In this document: positions 45,980 to 55,229 of the stretch, piece after piece
Layout: the number at the start of each line of letters is the position of its first letter
Numbering within the stretch: the stretch's first letter is position 1
Assembly: GCA_030447505.1 (NCBI GenBank)
Contig: JAUJOT010000001.1
Location: forward strand, 124,001-188,000
From: Solirubrobacteraceae bacterium
GTDB taxonomy: Bacteria > Actinomycetota > Thermoleophilia > Solirubrobacterales > Solirubrobacteraceae
DNA: 64,000 bases
Direction: 5' to 3'
Program-made: the position numbers and the translations under genes
Notes under the pieces: generated by a model
Database searches by the model: none
Told to the model about the DNA's origin: nothing
The model's input: only the letters and a program-made list of their open reading frames with translations

Positions 45980-48148
45980 ATGGAGCTCGCCCCGCACGCC
46001 CCGAACGTCGAGCTGCGCGACAACGGCGAGGAGCAGATCGTCGTGCTGGCGTTCCCGTACGACGCGCGCATCGTCCACGTCGTGCGCGGGATCCCCGGCA
46101 GGCGCTTTGACTGGGACCGGCGCGAGTGGTGGGCGCCGGTCGACGACTGGGTCGGCGTGCACGTCGCAGACGTCATCGAGCGCTTCCCCGACCTGTCGGC
46201 ATCCGACGAGGTGCTCGCCTGGCTGGCGTCGATCGAGCGCCGCTGGGTCGGCAACGTCGGTGCCGCGCGCTACGACGGGCGCGGCTGGTGGACGCTCGCG
46301 ACGCGCGCCGGCACGCCGCCCGCGGAGCTGCTCGAGGGCTCGATCGTGCGCGACGACGGCGTCGTGCTCGCGCCGCTGACGCGGGCCGGCGCCGCGGCGC
46401 TGGCCGATCGGGACGCCGTGCGCCTGGAGCCCGGCGCGCGGCGTTGCGTCGACGCGCTGCTGTCGGGAACCGACGACCCGCCGCCGGCCCGGCTGACGGC
46501 GGCGCGCACGTTCGACGGCGAGCGGCTGCGGCTCGACGTGCTCTGGGATCCGGACGTCGGCCGCGCGTTCAGCAGGCTGCCGGGCGGCGACGAGCGCAGC
46601 CGCACGCTGCCGATCGACCCCTGGATCGTCGAGCCGCTCGACGCGTTCCTTGCGGCGTTCGCGGTCGCGGTCGACGGCTCGGGCGCGCTCGTGCTCGATC
46701 GGCTGCGCGCCGAGCACGCCGCCGCGGTCGGCGAGATCAGGCGCTCGCGCGCGACGACCGGCGAGCCGATCGGCGACGTCGCAGCCGTGCTCGGCGGCGA
46801 GCTCGCGCCGTTTCAGTGGGCGGGCGTGCGCTACGCGCTCGACGCGCGGCGCTGCTTTCTCGCCGACGAGCAGGGGCTCGGCAAGACCGTCGAGGCGCTC
46901 GCGACCCTGGAGGCCGCCGGCGCCTTTCCCGCCGTCGTCGTCTGCCCGGCGTCGCTGAAGCTCAACTGGCAGCGCGAGGCCGCGCGCTGGCTGCCGCATC
47001 GCAGCGTCGCGCTGATCGAGGGCCGCGGCGTCGCGGTCGCGCCCGCTGCCGACATCACGATCCTCAACTACGAGATCGTCGCCGCGCACCGTGAGGCGCT
47101 GGCGCGCGCGCACCCCCGCGCGCTCGTGATCGACGAGTCGCACTACGTCAAGAACCCGCAGGCCAAGCGCACGCAGGCGGTGCGGCGGCTGGCGTCGTCG
47201 GTCCGCTCCGACGGGCTGCGCCTCGCGCTGAGCGGGACGCCGGTGCTCAACCACGCCGAGGAGCTCGTGGCTCAGCTGCGGGTGATCGGCCGCTTGGAGG
47301 AGTTCGGCTCGGGCGCGCAGTTCGCGCGCCGGTTTCGCGGCGACTCGTCCGAGGAGCGGCTGCACTGGCACCTGCGCCGGCGCTGCTTCGTGCGGCGGCT
47401 GAAGTCCGAGGTGCTGCCGCAGCTGCCGGCCAAGCGCCAGGTCGTCGTGCCGGTCGCGCTCTCCAACGCCAAGGAGTACCGCCTCGCCGAGGAGGACGTG
47501 ATCGCCTGGCTGCGCTCGCAGCCGCTGGACCTCGGCGAGCTCGACGCGAAGATCGCGGCGGCGTTGCGCGCCGAGCGGCTCGCGCAGCTCGGCGCGCTGC
47601 AGCGGCTCGCCGCACGCGGCAAGCTCGCGGCGGCGCTGACGTGGATCGCCGACTTCCTGCAGTCCGGCGAGCCGCTGGTCGTCTTCGCTCGCCACGTCGA
47701 GGTGCAGGAGGCGCTGATCGCGCGCTTTCCGGACGCCGCGCATCTGCTCGGCCGCGACTCGCCCGCTGTGCGCGAGACGGCGGTGCAGGCGTTTCAGTCC
47801 GCGGACGGGCCGCAGCTGCTCGTCGGCGCGACGCGCGTCGCCGGCCAGGGGATCACGCTGACGCGCGCCTCGAACGTCGCGTTCCTCGAGCTCGAGTGGA
47901 CGCCCGCGATGCATGACCAGGCCGAGGACCGCTGCCACCGCATCGGCCAGCACGACGCCGTCACCGCCTGGTACCTGCTCGCCGCCGACACGATCGACGA
48001 GACGATGGCCGCGCTGATCGAGCGCAAGCGCGGGATCGTCGCCGCCGTCACAGACGGGCGGCGACTGGACGGCGACGGGCTCGTCGAGGCGGTCGTGCGC
48101 GAGCTGCGCGACGGGCGGCCGCTGCGCCACCTGCGGCCGGTGGCGTAG
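45980..48148 (+). CDS. SNF2-family helicase (SMARCAL1/HARP-like)
   Basis: A 722-residue ATPase. The first 150 residues resemble the HARP-like annealing-helicase N-terminus (FPYDARIVHVVRGIPGRRFDWDRREWWAP is the typical entry). The helicase core starts at about 275: motif I DEQGLGKTVEA, motif II VIDESHYVKN (DESH), motif III ALSGTPV and the C-terminal lobe ending in VAGQGITLTRASNVAFLELEWTP and DRCHRIGQ. It probably remodels stalled forks by rewinding DNA. The ATG is at 45980. Confidence 0.85.
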   Translation: MELAPHAPNVELRDNGEEQIVVLAFPYDARIVHVVRGIPGRRFDWDRREWWAPVDDWVGVHVADVIERFPDLSASDEVLAWLASIERRWVGNVGAARYDGRGWWTLATRAGTPPAELLEGSIVRDDGVVLAPLTRAGAAALADRDAVRLEPGARRCVDALLSGTDDPPPARLTAARTFDGERLRLDVLWDPDVGRAFSRLPGGDERSRTLPIDPWIVEPLDAFLAAFAVAVDGSGALVLDRLRAEHAAAVGEIRRSRATTGEPIGDVAAVLGGELAPFQWAGVRYALDARRCFLADEQGLGKTVEALATLEAAGAFPAVVVCPASLKLNWQREAARWLPHRSVALIEGRGVAVAPAADITILNYEIVAAHREALARAHPRALVIDESHYVKNPQAKRTQAVRRLASSVRSDGLRLALSGTPVLNHAEELVAQLRVIGRLEEFGSGAQFARRFRGDSSEERLHWHLRRRCFVRRLKSEVLPQLPAKRQVVVPVALSNAKEYRLAEEDVIAWLRSQPLDLGELDAKIAAALRAERLAQLGALQRLAARGKLAAALTWIADFLQSGEPLVVFARHVEVQEALIARFPDAAHLLGRDSPAVRETAVQAFQSADGPQLLVGATRVAGQGITLTRASNVAFLELEWTPAMHDQAEDRCHRIGQHDAVTAWYLLAADTIDETMAALIERKRGIVAAVTDGRRLDGDGLVEAVVRELRDGRPLRHLRPVA

Positions 48149-48220
48149 CCTCGCTCCCGTCACCTCGCGTCACAGAACAACGCGCGTTCGTGACGACGGC
48201 GCCTCACGGCGCCACGAGCG

Positions 48221-49117
48221 TCACACCATCGAGCGGTTCGGCGGCACGATCCACAGCTCGATCGCCGCGCGCTCGACGATCCCCGGATCGAGATCGGCGA
48301 CGGTCGCCGCCTTGCGCTTCTGCATGTTGACCGCGAGCTCGCTCCAGCCGCGCGCGATAGCGCCGACCTTCGCCATCGGGCCCCAGCCGGCGAGCGCCTT
48401 GAGCTCCGTCGCGTGCTGACGCGCCTCGTCCATCGTGACCTCGCCGAAGCGCCGCTCGACGCTGCAGACCGTCACGAGCCGCTCGAGGATGTCGGCGACT
48501 TCGGGCACCGGCGCGTCGGCGTAGCGCTGCTCGACGACGTCCCAGTTGACCACCTTCAGCCAGGCGTCGATGTAGTCCGCGCGGCGGTTCTCGTAGTCGA
48601 GGTAGTAGGCGTGCTCCCAGACGTCGATGCCGAGCAGCGGCTCCAGGCCGTCCGAGATCGGGCTGTCCTGGTTCGAGGTCGTGACGATCAGGACGCGGTA
48701 GCCGTCGGACACGAGCCAGGCCCAGCCCGAGCCGAACTGGCTAAGCGCGGCCTCCTTGATCGTGTCCTTGCAGCCTGCAAAGGAGCCGAACGTCTCGCGG
48801 ATCGCCGCGGCGAGCTTGCCGTCGCGGGCCGGTTGCGCGGCCCCGCCGGGCGTCGTCGACTCCCAGAAGAGGGTGTGGTTGTAGTGCCCGCCGACGTTGT
48901 TCGTGACGACGTCGCGCTTGTCGGGCGCAAACTCCGTCAGGCGCGTGAGCAGCTCGCGCGGCGACGCGTCCTCCAGGCCGGTTCCGTCGAGCGCCGCGTT
49001 GGCCTTGTCGACGTACGCCTGGTGGTGCTTGTCGTGGTGGAAGCGCATCGTGTCCGCGCTGATGTGCGGCTCGAGCGCTTCGTATGGATATGGCAGGTCC
49101 GGCACGCTGTAGGCCAT
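48221..49117 (-). CDS. sod: superoxide dismutase (Fe/Mn) with C-terminal extension
   Basis: A 298-residue protein. Residues 1-200 are a complete Fe/Mn superoxide dismutase: metal ligands are the histidine of RFHHDKHH (27), the histidine of YNHTLFW, and the aspartate and histidine of GIDVWEHAYY. NQDSP is of the manganese or cambialistic type. The remaining 95 residues (PVPEVADILERLV to VPPNRSMV) are not part of any SOD. They look helical with a WGPMAKVGAIARGW segment and have no cysteines apart from one in VTVCSVE. No internal start or stop separates the two parts. The ATG at 49117 gives the normal SOD N-terminus. Confidence 0.88.
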   Translation of the reverse strand: MAYSVPDLPYPYEALEPHISADTMRFHHDKHHQAYVDKANAALDGTGLEDASPRELLTRLTEFAPDKRDVVTNNVGGHYNHTLFWESTTPGGAAQPARDGKLAAAIRETFGSFAGCKDTIKEAALSQFGSGWAWLVSDGYRVLIVTTSNQDSPISDGLEPLLGIDVWEHAYYLDYENRRADYIDAWLKVVNWDVVEQRYADAPVPEVADILERLVTVCSVERRFGEVTMDEARQHATELKALAGWGPMAKVGAIARGWSELAVNMQKRKAATVADLDPGIVERAAIELWIVPPNRSMV

Positions 49118-49248
49118 CTCGCACATCATGACGTGCGACGCGCCGTCCAGCCACAGCCCGCGCTCGATCGGATCGCGCAGACGTTTGCGACGAAACGCTT
49201 CTTCGGGCAAGCTGGCGCGCCATGGCCACGAGGCAAGGCGGTATCGCC

Positions 49249-50196
49249 ATGAAGGTCGTCGTCGCCCGCACGCTTCCGGCGGCCGGGCTGCAGAAGCTGA
49301 CCGAGCGCTTCGACGTCGAGGTCGGAGGGCTGCCGTTTGACCGCCAGTGGCTCTACGAGCACGCCGCCGGCGCTCACGCGATCGTGGCGGACCCCACCGT
49401 TCCCGTCCAGCGCGACCTGCTCGACCGCGCCGGCGACCAGCTCAAGGTCGTCTCGAACTTCGCCGTCGGCTTCGACAACATCGACACCGAGGCCGTGCGC
49501 GAGCGCGGGCTGCGCGCCACGAACACGCCCAACGTCCTGACGAACGCGACCGCCGAGCTCGCCGTCGCACTGATGCAGGCCGCCGGCCGGCGGATCGTCG
49601 AGACCGATGGGATCTTCCGCCGCGGCGAGTGGGTCGGCTGGGAGCCCGAGCAGTTCCTCGGCCGCGAGCTGAGCGGCGCAACCGTCGGGCTCGTCGGCTT
49701 CGGGCGCATCGGCCAACGCGTCGCCGAGCTGCTGACCGGCTTCGAGGTCGAGCTCGTCTTCACCGACGCCCAGCCGATGGACGAGGCGGCCGCAAGGCAC
49801 GGGGCCCAGCGCTTGGACCTCGACGAGCTGCTGGCCGTCTCGGACTACGTGAGCCTGCACGTCAACCTGACGCCGGAGACGAAGCACATGGTCAACGCCG
49901 AGACGCTGGCGAGATGCAAGCCCGGCGCGATCCTCGTCAACACCTGCCGCGGGAGCGTCGTCGACACCGCGGCGCTCGTCGACGCGCTGAAGAACGGCCC
50001 GCTCGCGGCCGCCGGCCTGGACGTCTACGAGAACGAGCCGGCCGTGCCCGAGGACCTCGTGCAGCTGCCGAACACGGTGCTCGTCCCGCACGTCGGCTCG
50101 GCGACGCGGGCGACACGCGATGCGATGGCGACGCTCTGCGCCGACAACGTCATCGCGGTGCTGAGCGGCGAGGATCCGCCGACGCCCGTCGTCTGA
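49249..50196 (+). CDS. D-2-hydroxyacid dehydrogenase
   Basis: A 315-residue NAD-dependent enzyme. The Rossmann motif VGLVGFGRIGQRVAELL is near residue 145. The catalytic triad is visible as the arginine of NTCRGSVVD, the glutamate of DVYENEPAVP and the histidine of PHVGSATRATR. It is closest to glyoxylate/hydroxypyruvate reductases and phosphoglycerate dehydrogenase-like proteins without an ACT domain. The substrate is probably glyoxylate or hydroxypyruvate. ATGs at 49222 and 49249 are possible; the latter fits family length. Confidence 0.88.
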   Translation: MKVVVARTLPAAGLQKLTERFDVEVGGLPFDRQWLYEHAAGAHAIVADPTVPVQRDLLDRAGDQLKVVSNFAVGFDNIDTEAVRERGLRATNTPNVLTNATAELAVALMQAAGRRIVETDGIFRRGEWVGWEPEQFLGRELSGATVGLVGFGRIGQRVAELLTGFEVELVFTDAQPMDEAAARHGAQRLDLDELLAVSDYVSLHVNLTPETKHMVNAETLARCKPGAILVNTCRGSVVDTAALVDALKNGPLAAAGLDVYENEPAVPEDLVQLPNTVLVPHVGSATRATRDAMATLCADNVIAVLSGEDPPTPVV

Positions 50197-50283
50197 GGAT
50201 CGGCCGCGCGAACGCGCCCGCACGAGCTCGTGCAGCGCTTCGCGCCCGAGCGGCCGCGGGCTACGTTGGCGCGCGCCGCCGTT

Positions 50284-51294
50284 ATGGATCGCCGACGTCT
50301 CCGCGCCACCCTCCTCCTGCTCGCCGTGCTCGCCGTGGCGCTCGGCGCCGTGCCCGCGATCGGCCAGCAGAGCGAGGGCGGCCTGCGCGACCGGATCGAC
50401 TCCCAGCGCAGCCGCGAGCAGGCGCTGTCGAGCTCCGTCGCCCGCCTCGGACGCCTCGAGCGCGCGACCGCGCGCGAGGTCGCGATCCTCGAGCGGCGCG
50501 TCGCCGCCGTGCAGGCCGAGCTCGGCGCCGCCCAAGCGGTGCTCGCGTCGACCGTCCGGCGGCGCGACCACCAGCGTTCGCGCGCGCTGCGCCTGCGCGC
50601 TCGCCTGAGCGAGTCGCGCACGAAGCTTGCGACGCTCCTGCGCCGGCGCTACACCGGCGGCAAGCCCGACATCATCACCGTCGTGCTGCACTCCGACGGC
50701 TTCGCGCAGCTGCTGGAGACCGTCGACTTCGTCAAGCGCGTCCAGGCGCAGGACCAGCGGATCCTCGACACGGTCAAGGGCGCGCGGCGCGACGCGGTCT
50801 CGCAGCGGCGAGTGCTGACGAAGCTCGCCACGCAGCGGCGCGTCGCGGCCGAGGCGGTGCGCCGCCGCCACGCCGCGCTGGCGACGATCGCCGCCGGGCT
50901 GCAGGAGCGGCGCGCCCGGCTCGCGCAGGCGCGGCGCACGCGCGCGGCGCTGCTGCGCGGGACGCGCGCCAGCCGGCGCCGCGCGCCGCGCGCGCTCACG
51001 AGGCTGCTCGCGCAGCGCGCGCGGGCGCTGAAGGCGGTCGGACCGGGCGGGCCGTGGGCGATCCCGTGGCCGATCGTGCAGTGCGAGTCGGGCGGTCAGA
51101 ACCTGCCGCCCAACTCGGCCGGCGCGTCGGGCTTCTATCAGTTCCTGCCGTCCACCTGGCGCGGCGTCGGCGGTTCGACGCCGCACGCGTACCTCGCCTC
51201 GAAGGCCGAGCAGGATCGCCTGGCGGCGAAGCTCTGGGACGGCGGGCGCGGCGCTCACAACTGGGTCTGCGCCTCGCTTGTCGGCGTGATCTGA
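50284..51294 (+). CDS. secreted coiled-coil protein with transglycosylase-like (Rpf-type) domain
   Basis: A 336-residue exported protein. A signal peptide (1-33) is followed by a long coiled coil (40-240), as in PcsB-type proteins, and a C-terminal domain (about 255-336) with IVQCESGGQNLPPNSAGASGFYQFLPSTW. This is the transglycosylase/resuscitation-factor pattern, with the catalytic glutamate in CESGG. It should cleave glycan strands. The coiled coil resembles that of the gene at 17283-18416, which carries a different catalytic domain. Confidence 0.82.
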   Translation: MDRRRLRATLLLLAVLAVALGAVPAIGQQSEGGLRDRIDSQRSREQALSSSVARLGRLERATAREVAILERRVAAVQAELGAAQAVLASTVRRRDHQRSRALRLRARLSESRTKLATLLRRRYTGGKPDIITVVLHSDGFAQLLETVDFVKRVQAQDQRILDTVKGARRDAVSQRRVLTKLATQRRVAAEAVRRRHAALATIAAGLQERRARLAQARRTRAALLRGTRASRRRAPRALTRLLAQRARALKAVGPGGPWAIPWPIVQCESGGQNLPPNSAGASGFYQFLPSTWRGVGGSTPHAYLASKAEQDRLAAKLWDGGRGAHNWVCASLVGVI

Positions 51295-51319
51295 GCGGGG
51301 CGCCGCTACGATCGGACGC

Positions 51320-52582
51320 GTGAGCCGGCTCTGGACACGGTGGTCCGCCGTCATCGCCGCAACCGTCGTCGTCCTCGGTCTCGCGGGTGCGCACGCCGGC
51401 GCGCAGACGGGCGCGCAGCCTCCGGCGGAGGTCCATTTCTTCGCCGCCGACGCGACGCAGCCCGGCGTCATCAGCCTGCACTTCTTCGGCGCGTCGGACG
51501 CGCCGGTGACGTTCTACGAGCGCGTGCGCGACAGGCTCGTGACGCTCGGCACGAGGACGTCGGCCGGCGACGAGACGATCATGCGCGACGCCGTGACCTG
51601 GCGCTGTGGGCGGCTCGTGCGGCGCTTCGCGGCGAGCGCTCCGCTGGCCGACGGCAGGCTCGCGATCGGCGAGTACAGCGTGCGGACGTCGTCGTGCGCG
51701 ACGCGCCTCGAGCTCAAGGTGCCGCGCCGGCTGGCGCGCGGCGCGGTGGCGCGCGTCAGCGTGATCGACCGCTGGGGCAACGGCGCCGTCACGCCGCAGG
51801 TCTGCGTCACTCCCCCGCGCGGCAGGCGGGCATGCGAGAAGGTGCGCCTGCGTCGCGCCGTCTCCGTGGCGAGCCATCGCTTCCGCGCGCGCGGGACGGG
51901 GCGCTGGCGCGTCGAGCTGCGCTTCCGCGGCCACCGGGTGCGGCGAGCCGTCGCCGTCGGGGCCGGGATCGCAGCGACGGCGCCGCCGCCGACGGTGCTT
52001 GCGACGGGCGACTCCACGATGCAGGGCATCGACAGCTTCCTCGCCGACGAGCTCGGCGACGGCGCGAAGGTCGTCAGCGACATCCGGCCTGGGACGGGCA
52101 TCGCCAAGCCGCTCGGCCCGTGGACGACGCTCGCGCGCACGCAGAGCAGGCGGGCGCGGCAGGCGGCGGCGGTCGTCTCGCTCGGGATCGTCGACAGGTT
52201 CCCGCTGGCGGCGCCGGACGGGGCGAGGATCGAATGCTGCGGCGCCGCCTGGATCGCCGAGTACACGCGCCGCATCCGCGCGATGATGAAGAGCTACCGC
52301 CGCGAGGGGCGGGCGCGCGTGCTCTGGCTGACGCTGCCGCTTCCGAAGGGACCGCGCGACCTGGCCGACGCCGTCAACCTCGCGGTCCTGCAGGCGGCAA
52401 GGGGTCTGGACGGCGTCGACGTCCTGCGCATGGACCAGTTCTTCACGCCCGACGGATTCCGCGAGACGATGCCCTATCGCGGGCGCGTGGTCGACGTGCG
52501 CGAGGCGGACGGCATCCACCTGAACATCACGGGTCAGGTGATCGCCGCGCGGCTCGTGGCCGCCGCCCTGCGCAAGCGCTGA
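51320..52582 (+). CDS. secreted SGNH/GDSL-type hydrolase
   Basis: A 420-residue exported protein. After a signal peptide (1-30) come about 190 residues of beta-rich exported domain with four cysteines. The SGNH domain begins at about 225 with VLATGDSTM (nucleophile serine in GDS). The catalytic aspartate-histidine pair is ADGIHLN near the C-terminus. Such enzymes deacylate sugars or lipids at the cell surface. GTG start at 51320. It is probably co-transcribed with the preceding transglycosylase gene (25-base gap). Confidence 0.8.
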   Translation: MSRLWTRWSAVIAATVVVLGLAGAHAGAQTGAQPPAEVHFFAADATQPGVISLHFFGASDAPVTFYERVRDRLVTLGTRTSAGDETIMRDAVTWRCGRLVRRFAASAPLADGRLAIGEYSVRTSSCATRLELKVPRRLARGAVARVSVIDRWGNGAVTPQVCVTPPRGRRACEKVRLRRAVSVASHRFRARGTGRWRVELRFRGHRVRRAVAVGAGIAATAPPPTVLATGDSTMQGIDSFLADELGDGAKVVSDIRPGTGIAKPLGPWTTLARTQSRRARQAAAVVSLGIVDRFPLAAPDGARIECCGAAWIAEYTRRIRAMMKSYRREGRARVLWLTLPLPKGPRDLADAVNLAVLQAARGLDGVDVLRMDQFFTPDGFRETMPYRGRVVDVREADGIHLNITGQVIAARLVAAALRKR

Positions 52583-52664
52583 AACCGCGGCGGCGACACG
52601 CGCGCAATCGCGAGCGGCGGCAGGCCGCGCGGCTTCCGCGTTCGCCGCGCGCGCTGACCGCGGC

Positions 52665-53803
52665 TCAGCGCCTGCGGCCGCGCAGGGTCACGCGCGAGCG
52701 GTCGCCGGTGCGGACGATGATCTTGGCGCGGCCCTTGGCCGCGGCGAAGAGCGCGCGCCGGCCGCTCTTCGTCTCGCGCAGCGACGCCCAGACCCGCGCG
52801 GCGCTGACCTTGCCGCGCAGCTTCACGCTCGTCTCGCCCCAGCTGCCGGCGGCCGGCCGCCGGGTCTCCTTGCGCGCAAGGCAGCGCAGCGCGCTCCCGA
52901 GCCGCTTCGGACCCGTCTCGGTGACCGAGCGGTTGACCTGCGAGCAGCCGGTGCGGGCCGCCGCGCGCTCGGCGATGCGCGCCTTGATCGCCCGGTCGGT
53001 GAAGGAGTCGATGGCCGACATGTACCGGCCCCGGCCGACGTCGGAGACGGTGCCGTGCATGAAGGTCGTCGCGGGGTTGCTCTTGTCGCCGGCCGCAAGC
53101 TCGACGAGCTGCGTCGTCGGGCGCGCGGCCTGGAAGCGCTGCGGGTGAGAGGCCGTCACGAGCTCGTCGTCGGCCTCGTGGATGAGCATCACGTCAGCGC
53201 GGATCGAGGGCGCGAGCGCGACGAGGTTCCAAGGCGCCGTCGTCTCGGTCGTGGTTCCGAAGAGGCGCATGATCTGGGCGGCGACGAGCTTCACCCGGCC
53301 GTCGCTGCTGACCGAGGCCTCGACCGTGTACTGGTACAGATCGGTCGGCGCACCGAGGCCGATCACGCAGTCGATCGCGCGTAGCTTTGCGGCGGCCATC
53401 AGCGCGAGATGCGCGCCCGCGGATTCGCCGTAGATGCACACCGGCCCATCGATCGAGCCGCGCGCGAGCTCGGCGCCGGCGCTGTCGAGCACGTCCTGCA
53501 GCCCGGCGGGTCCCTCGTCGTAGTCGATCGACACGACGCGCCAGCCGCGCGCAAGGAAGAGAGCGCCGCGGTTCTTCAGCAGCTGGTCCTGCGCGTAGCC
53601 GTCGTGGCCGGCCCAGCCGCCCCCGTGCACGAGCAGCATCGTGCCGCGCGGGCGAGCCGAGGGATCTGCGCTGAGCGGCGCCTGCACCGGCGCGATGACG
53701 CGCGTCGCGGCCTGGGCCTGCGAGGCTGCCGGGCGAGCACGCCGGTGAACGCGAGCAGAGCAAGGAGCGCGACGAGTGCCTGGCCTGGAAGCGAGCGCTG
53801 CAT
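52665..53803 (-). CDS. secreted alpha/beta-hydrolase (frameshifted near the signal peptide)
   Basis: The main frame (up to 53687) encodes an esterase-like hydrolase: MLLVHGGGWAGHDGY (oxyanion HGGGW), YGESAGAHLAL (nucleophile GxSxG), and DDELVTASHPQ (acid region). A signal peptide, MQRSLPGQALVALLALLAF, lies just upstream in another frame, beginning at the ATG at 53803. One missing base near 53735 explains the shift: 1139 nt plus one gives 380 codons. Downstream of the catalytic domain are about 90 residues of basic exported sequence. The function is probably acyl-ester hydrolysis outside the cell. Confidence 0.7.
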
Positions 53804-54189
53804 GCGGGCGCTATCGGCGCTGCCCTGCGACTGGTGAGGTCGCTGGTGAGGTTGCTGGACGGACCTCGTAGCGGCGGCGCGGCGGCGTCTTGACATCGCG
53901 GCCAGTCGCCGCCGCCAGATTTGCGCCTGCGGTCGAAGGATGCGGGCAGGGCGCCGCACGATGATCGCGGTCATCGCCGAAGCGGCCAGTTCGCGAGCTC
54001 ACCGGTCCGCCCGCGTCGATCCCCGCGAAACGGGATGGCCGGGAGCTCTCGTTGACCGCCTCGTGATCGCCGCGCCGCCTCGTGCGGCGCGGCGAATCAC
54101 ATCGTCTTGACCGCCCGGACCGGGTCGCGCGAGCCAGGCGACGCGCATCGCGGCCGCCGGCAGCGCCGGTGGCCCCCCGGGGCGTCGCG
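53804..54189. other. intergenic region without a gene
   Basis: This 386-base gap has no convincing coding sequence. It holds a strong 12-bp hairpin (54067-54095; arms TCGCCGCGCCGC and complement) that may terminate the NlpC-like gene on the minus strand, about 95 bases past its stop. Short imperfect direct repeats of the type CTGGTGAGGT lie near 53830-53850. Confidence 0.5.
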
Positions 54190-54984
54190 CTACAACTCGG
54201 GCGGGTGACGCACGACGTAGCCGCGCGACGACCGCGGCTGCGGTCGCCAGCGCGGTCCCTCGCCGCCACCGCCCGACGTGTCCAGGCGCAGGCCGGCGAT
54301 GACGACGTAGGCGTGGCCGGAGTTGGCGTAGACCGTGATCCACCGGCCGGCGCCCTTGGCCCCGAAGGTCGTCAGGCCCGACGAATCGCGCGGTGCGTCC
54401 AGCAGCCCCGCGCCGTGCAGCGCGTACGAGACGGTGCCCGAGCAGTCATAGGCGCTGTCCTCGAACGAGCCGTGGCCGCCGCCGTAGCGGTAGGGCTTGG
54501 TGACGATGCGGTTGGCGGCCTCGATCGCGGAGACGACCTGTGGCGGCGCGCCGGCCGGGGCGAGCGCGGTGCGGCCGTCGGGAGCGAGCACGGCGTTCGT
54601 GCCCGGCGCGACGCCGGCGGCGGGCGCGACGGCGGGAGCGGGCTGCGGACCAGCCCGCGCCACGGCGGCGCGGGCGAGGATCGCCCGCCGGCGCAGGCCA
54701 CGCGCCTGAAGGCGCGAAAGGACGCCGTCGACCCGCATCCGGTGCTCACGCTCGTAGCGGCGCAGCACAATCTTCGTGCGACGGCCGAAGTGCCCGTCGA
54801 CACGCGTCTGGAAGCCGGTCAGCGACAGCCAGCGTTGCAGCACGCGAACGTGGCGGCCGCTGTCTCCGTGGCGCAGCACGCGATCGCCGAAGGCGGCTTC
54901 GGCGCTCCCGCCCGGCATCGCGAACAGCGCCGCGCTGGCGGCGATCGTGGCCGCGCAGCTGCGCGACCGGCCTCGGTTTCCCAC
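54190..54984 (-). CDS. secreted peptidoglycan-binding / NlpC-P60-like protein under a c-di-AMP riboswitch (second copy)
   Basis: A 264-residue exported protein with the same plan as the gene at 22929-23777: signal peptide (1-30), PG_binding_1 domain (RVLQRWLSLTGFQTRVDGHFGRRTKIVLRRYE), linker, and NlpC/P60-like domain with YDCSGTVSYALHGAGL and NSGHAYVVIAG. The linker is rich in proline and alanine. A GTG start at 54984 follows GGGAGGA. The riboswitch leader lies directly upstream. It probably remodels peptidoglycan in response to c-di-AMP. Confidence 0.85.
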   Translation of the reverse strand: MGNRGRSRSCAATIAASAALFAMPGGSAEAAFGDRVLRHGDSGRHVRVLQRWLSLTGFQTRVDGHFGRRTKIVLRRYEREHRMRVDGVLSRLQARGLRRRAILARAAVARAGPQPAPAVAPAAGVAPGTNAVLAPDGRTALAPAGAPPQVVSAIEAANRIVTKPYRYGGGHGSFEDSAYDCSGTVSYALHGAGLLDAPRDSSGLTTFGAKGAGRWITVYANSGHAYVVIAGLRLDTSGGGGEGPRWRPQPRSSRGYVVRHPPEL

Positions 54985-55001
54985 TTCGTCCTCCCGTTTT
55001 C

Positions 55002-55125
55002 ACGGCCTCCGAGGTGAGCTGACGGGCTCGCGCTGAAAACGATGCGCTACGCCGGATCGGACCGGCGATTCGCCCCTGCGCCGCACGCGACGCGTTGGGT
55101 CCCCCGGCCGCTCTTGCATTCGAGC
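55002..55125 (-). ncRNA. c-di-AMP (ydaO-yuaA) riboswitch, copy 2
   Basis: The minus strand contains CCGGGGGACCC (about 55097-55107), the core GGGGCGAATCGCCG and the 3' block AGCCCGTCAGCTCACC (55013-55028), all shared with copy 1 in the same order. Middle parts differ. The NlpC-like gene starts less than 20 bases after the 3' end. Boundaries are approximate. Confidence 0.85.
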
Positions 55126-55229
55126 GCGAGCGGTTCGGCCTTGTGGACTTCGAACGAACCTGACACCGCAGGCGGCGCGAAGTTGCGCTCCGAGGACGGT
55201 GCGAGCATGCTCGACGCGATCGAGCCGGC

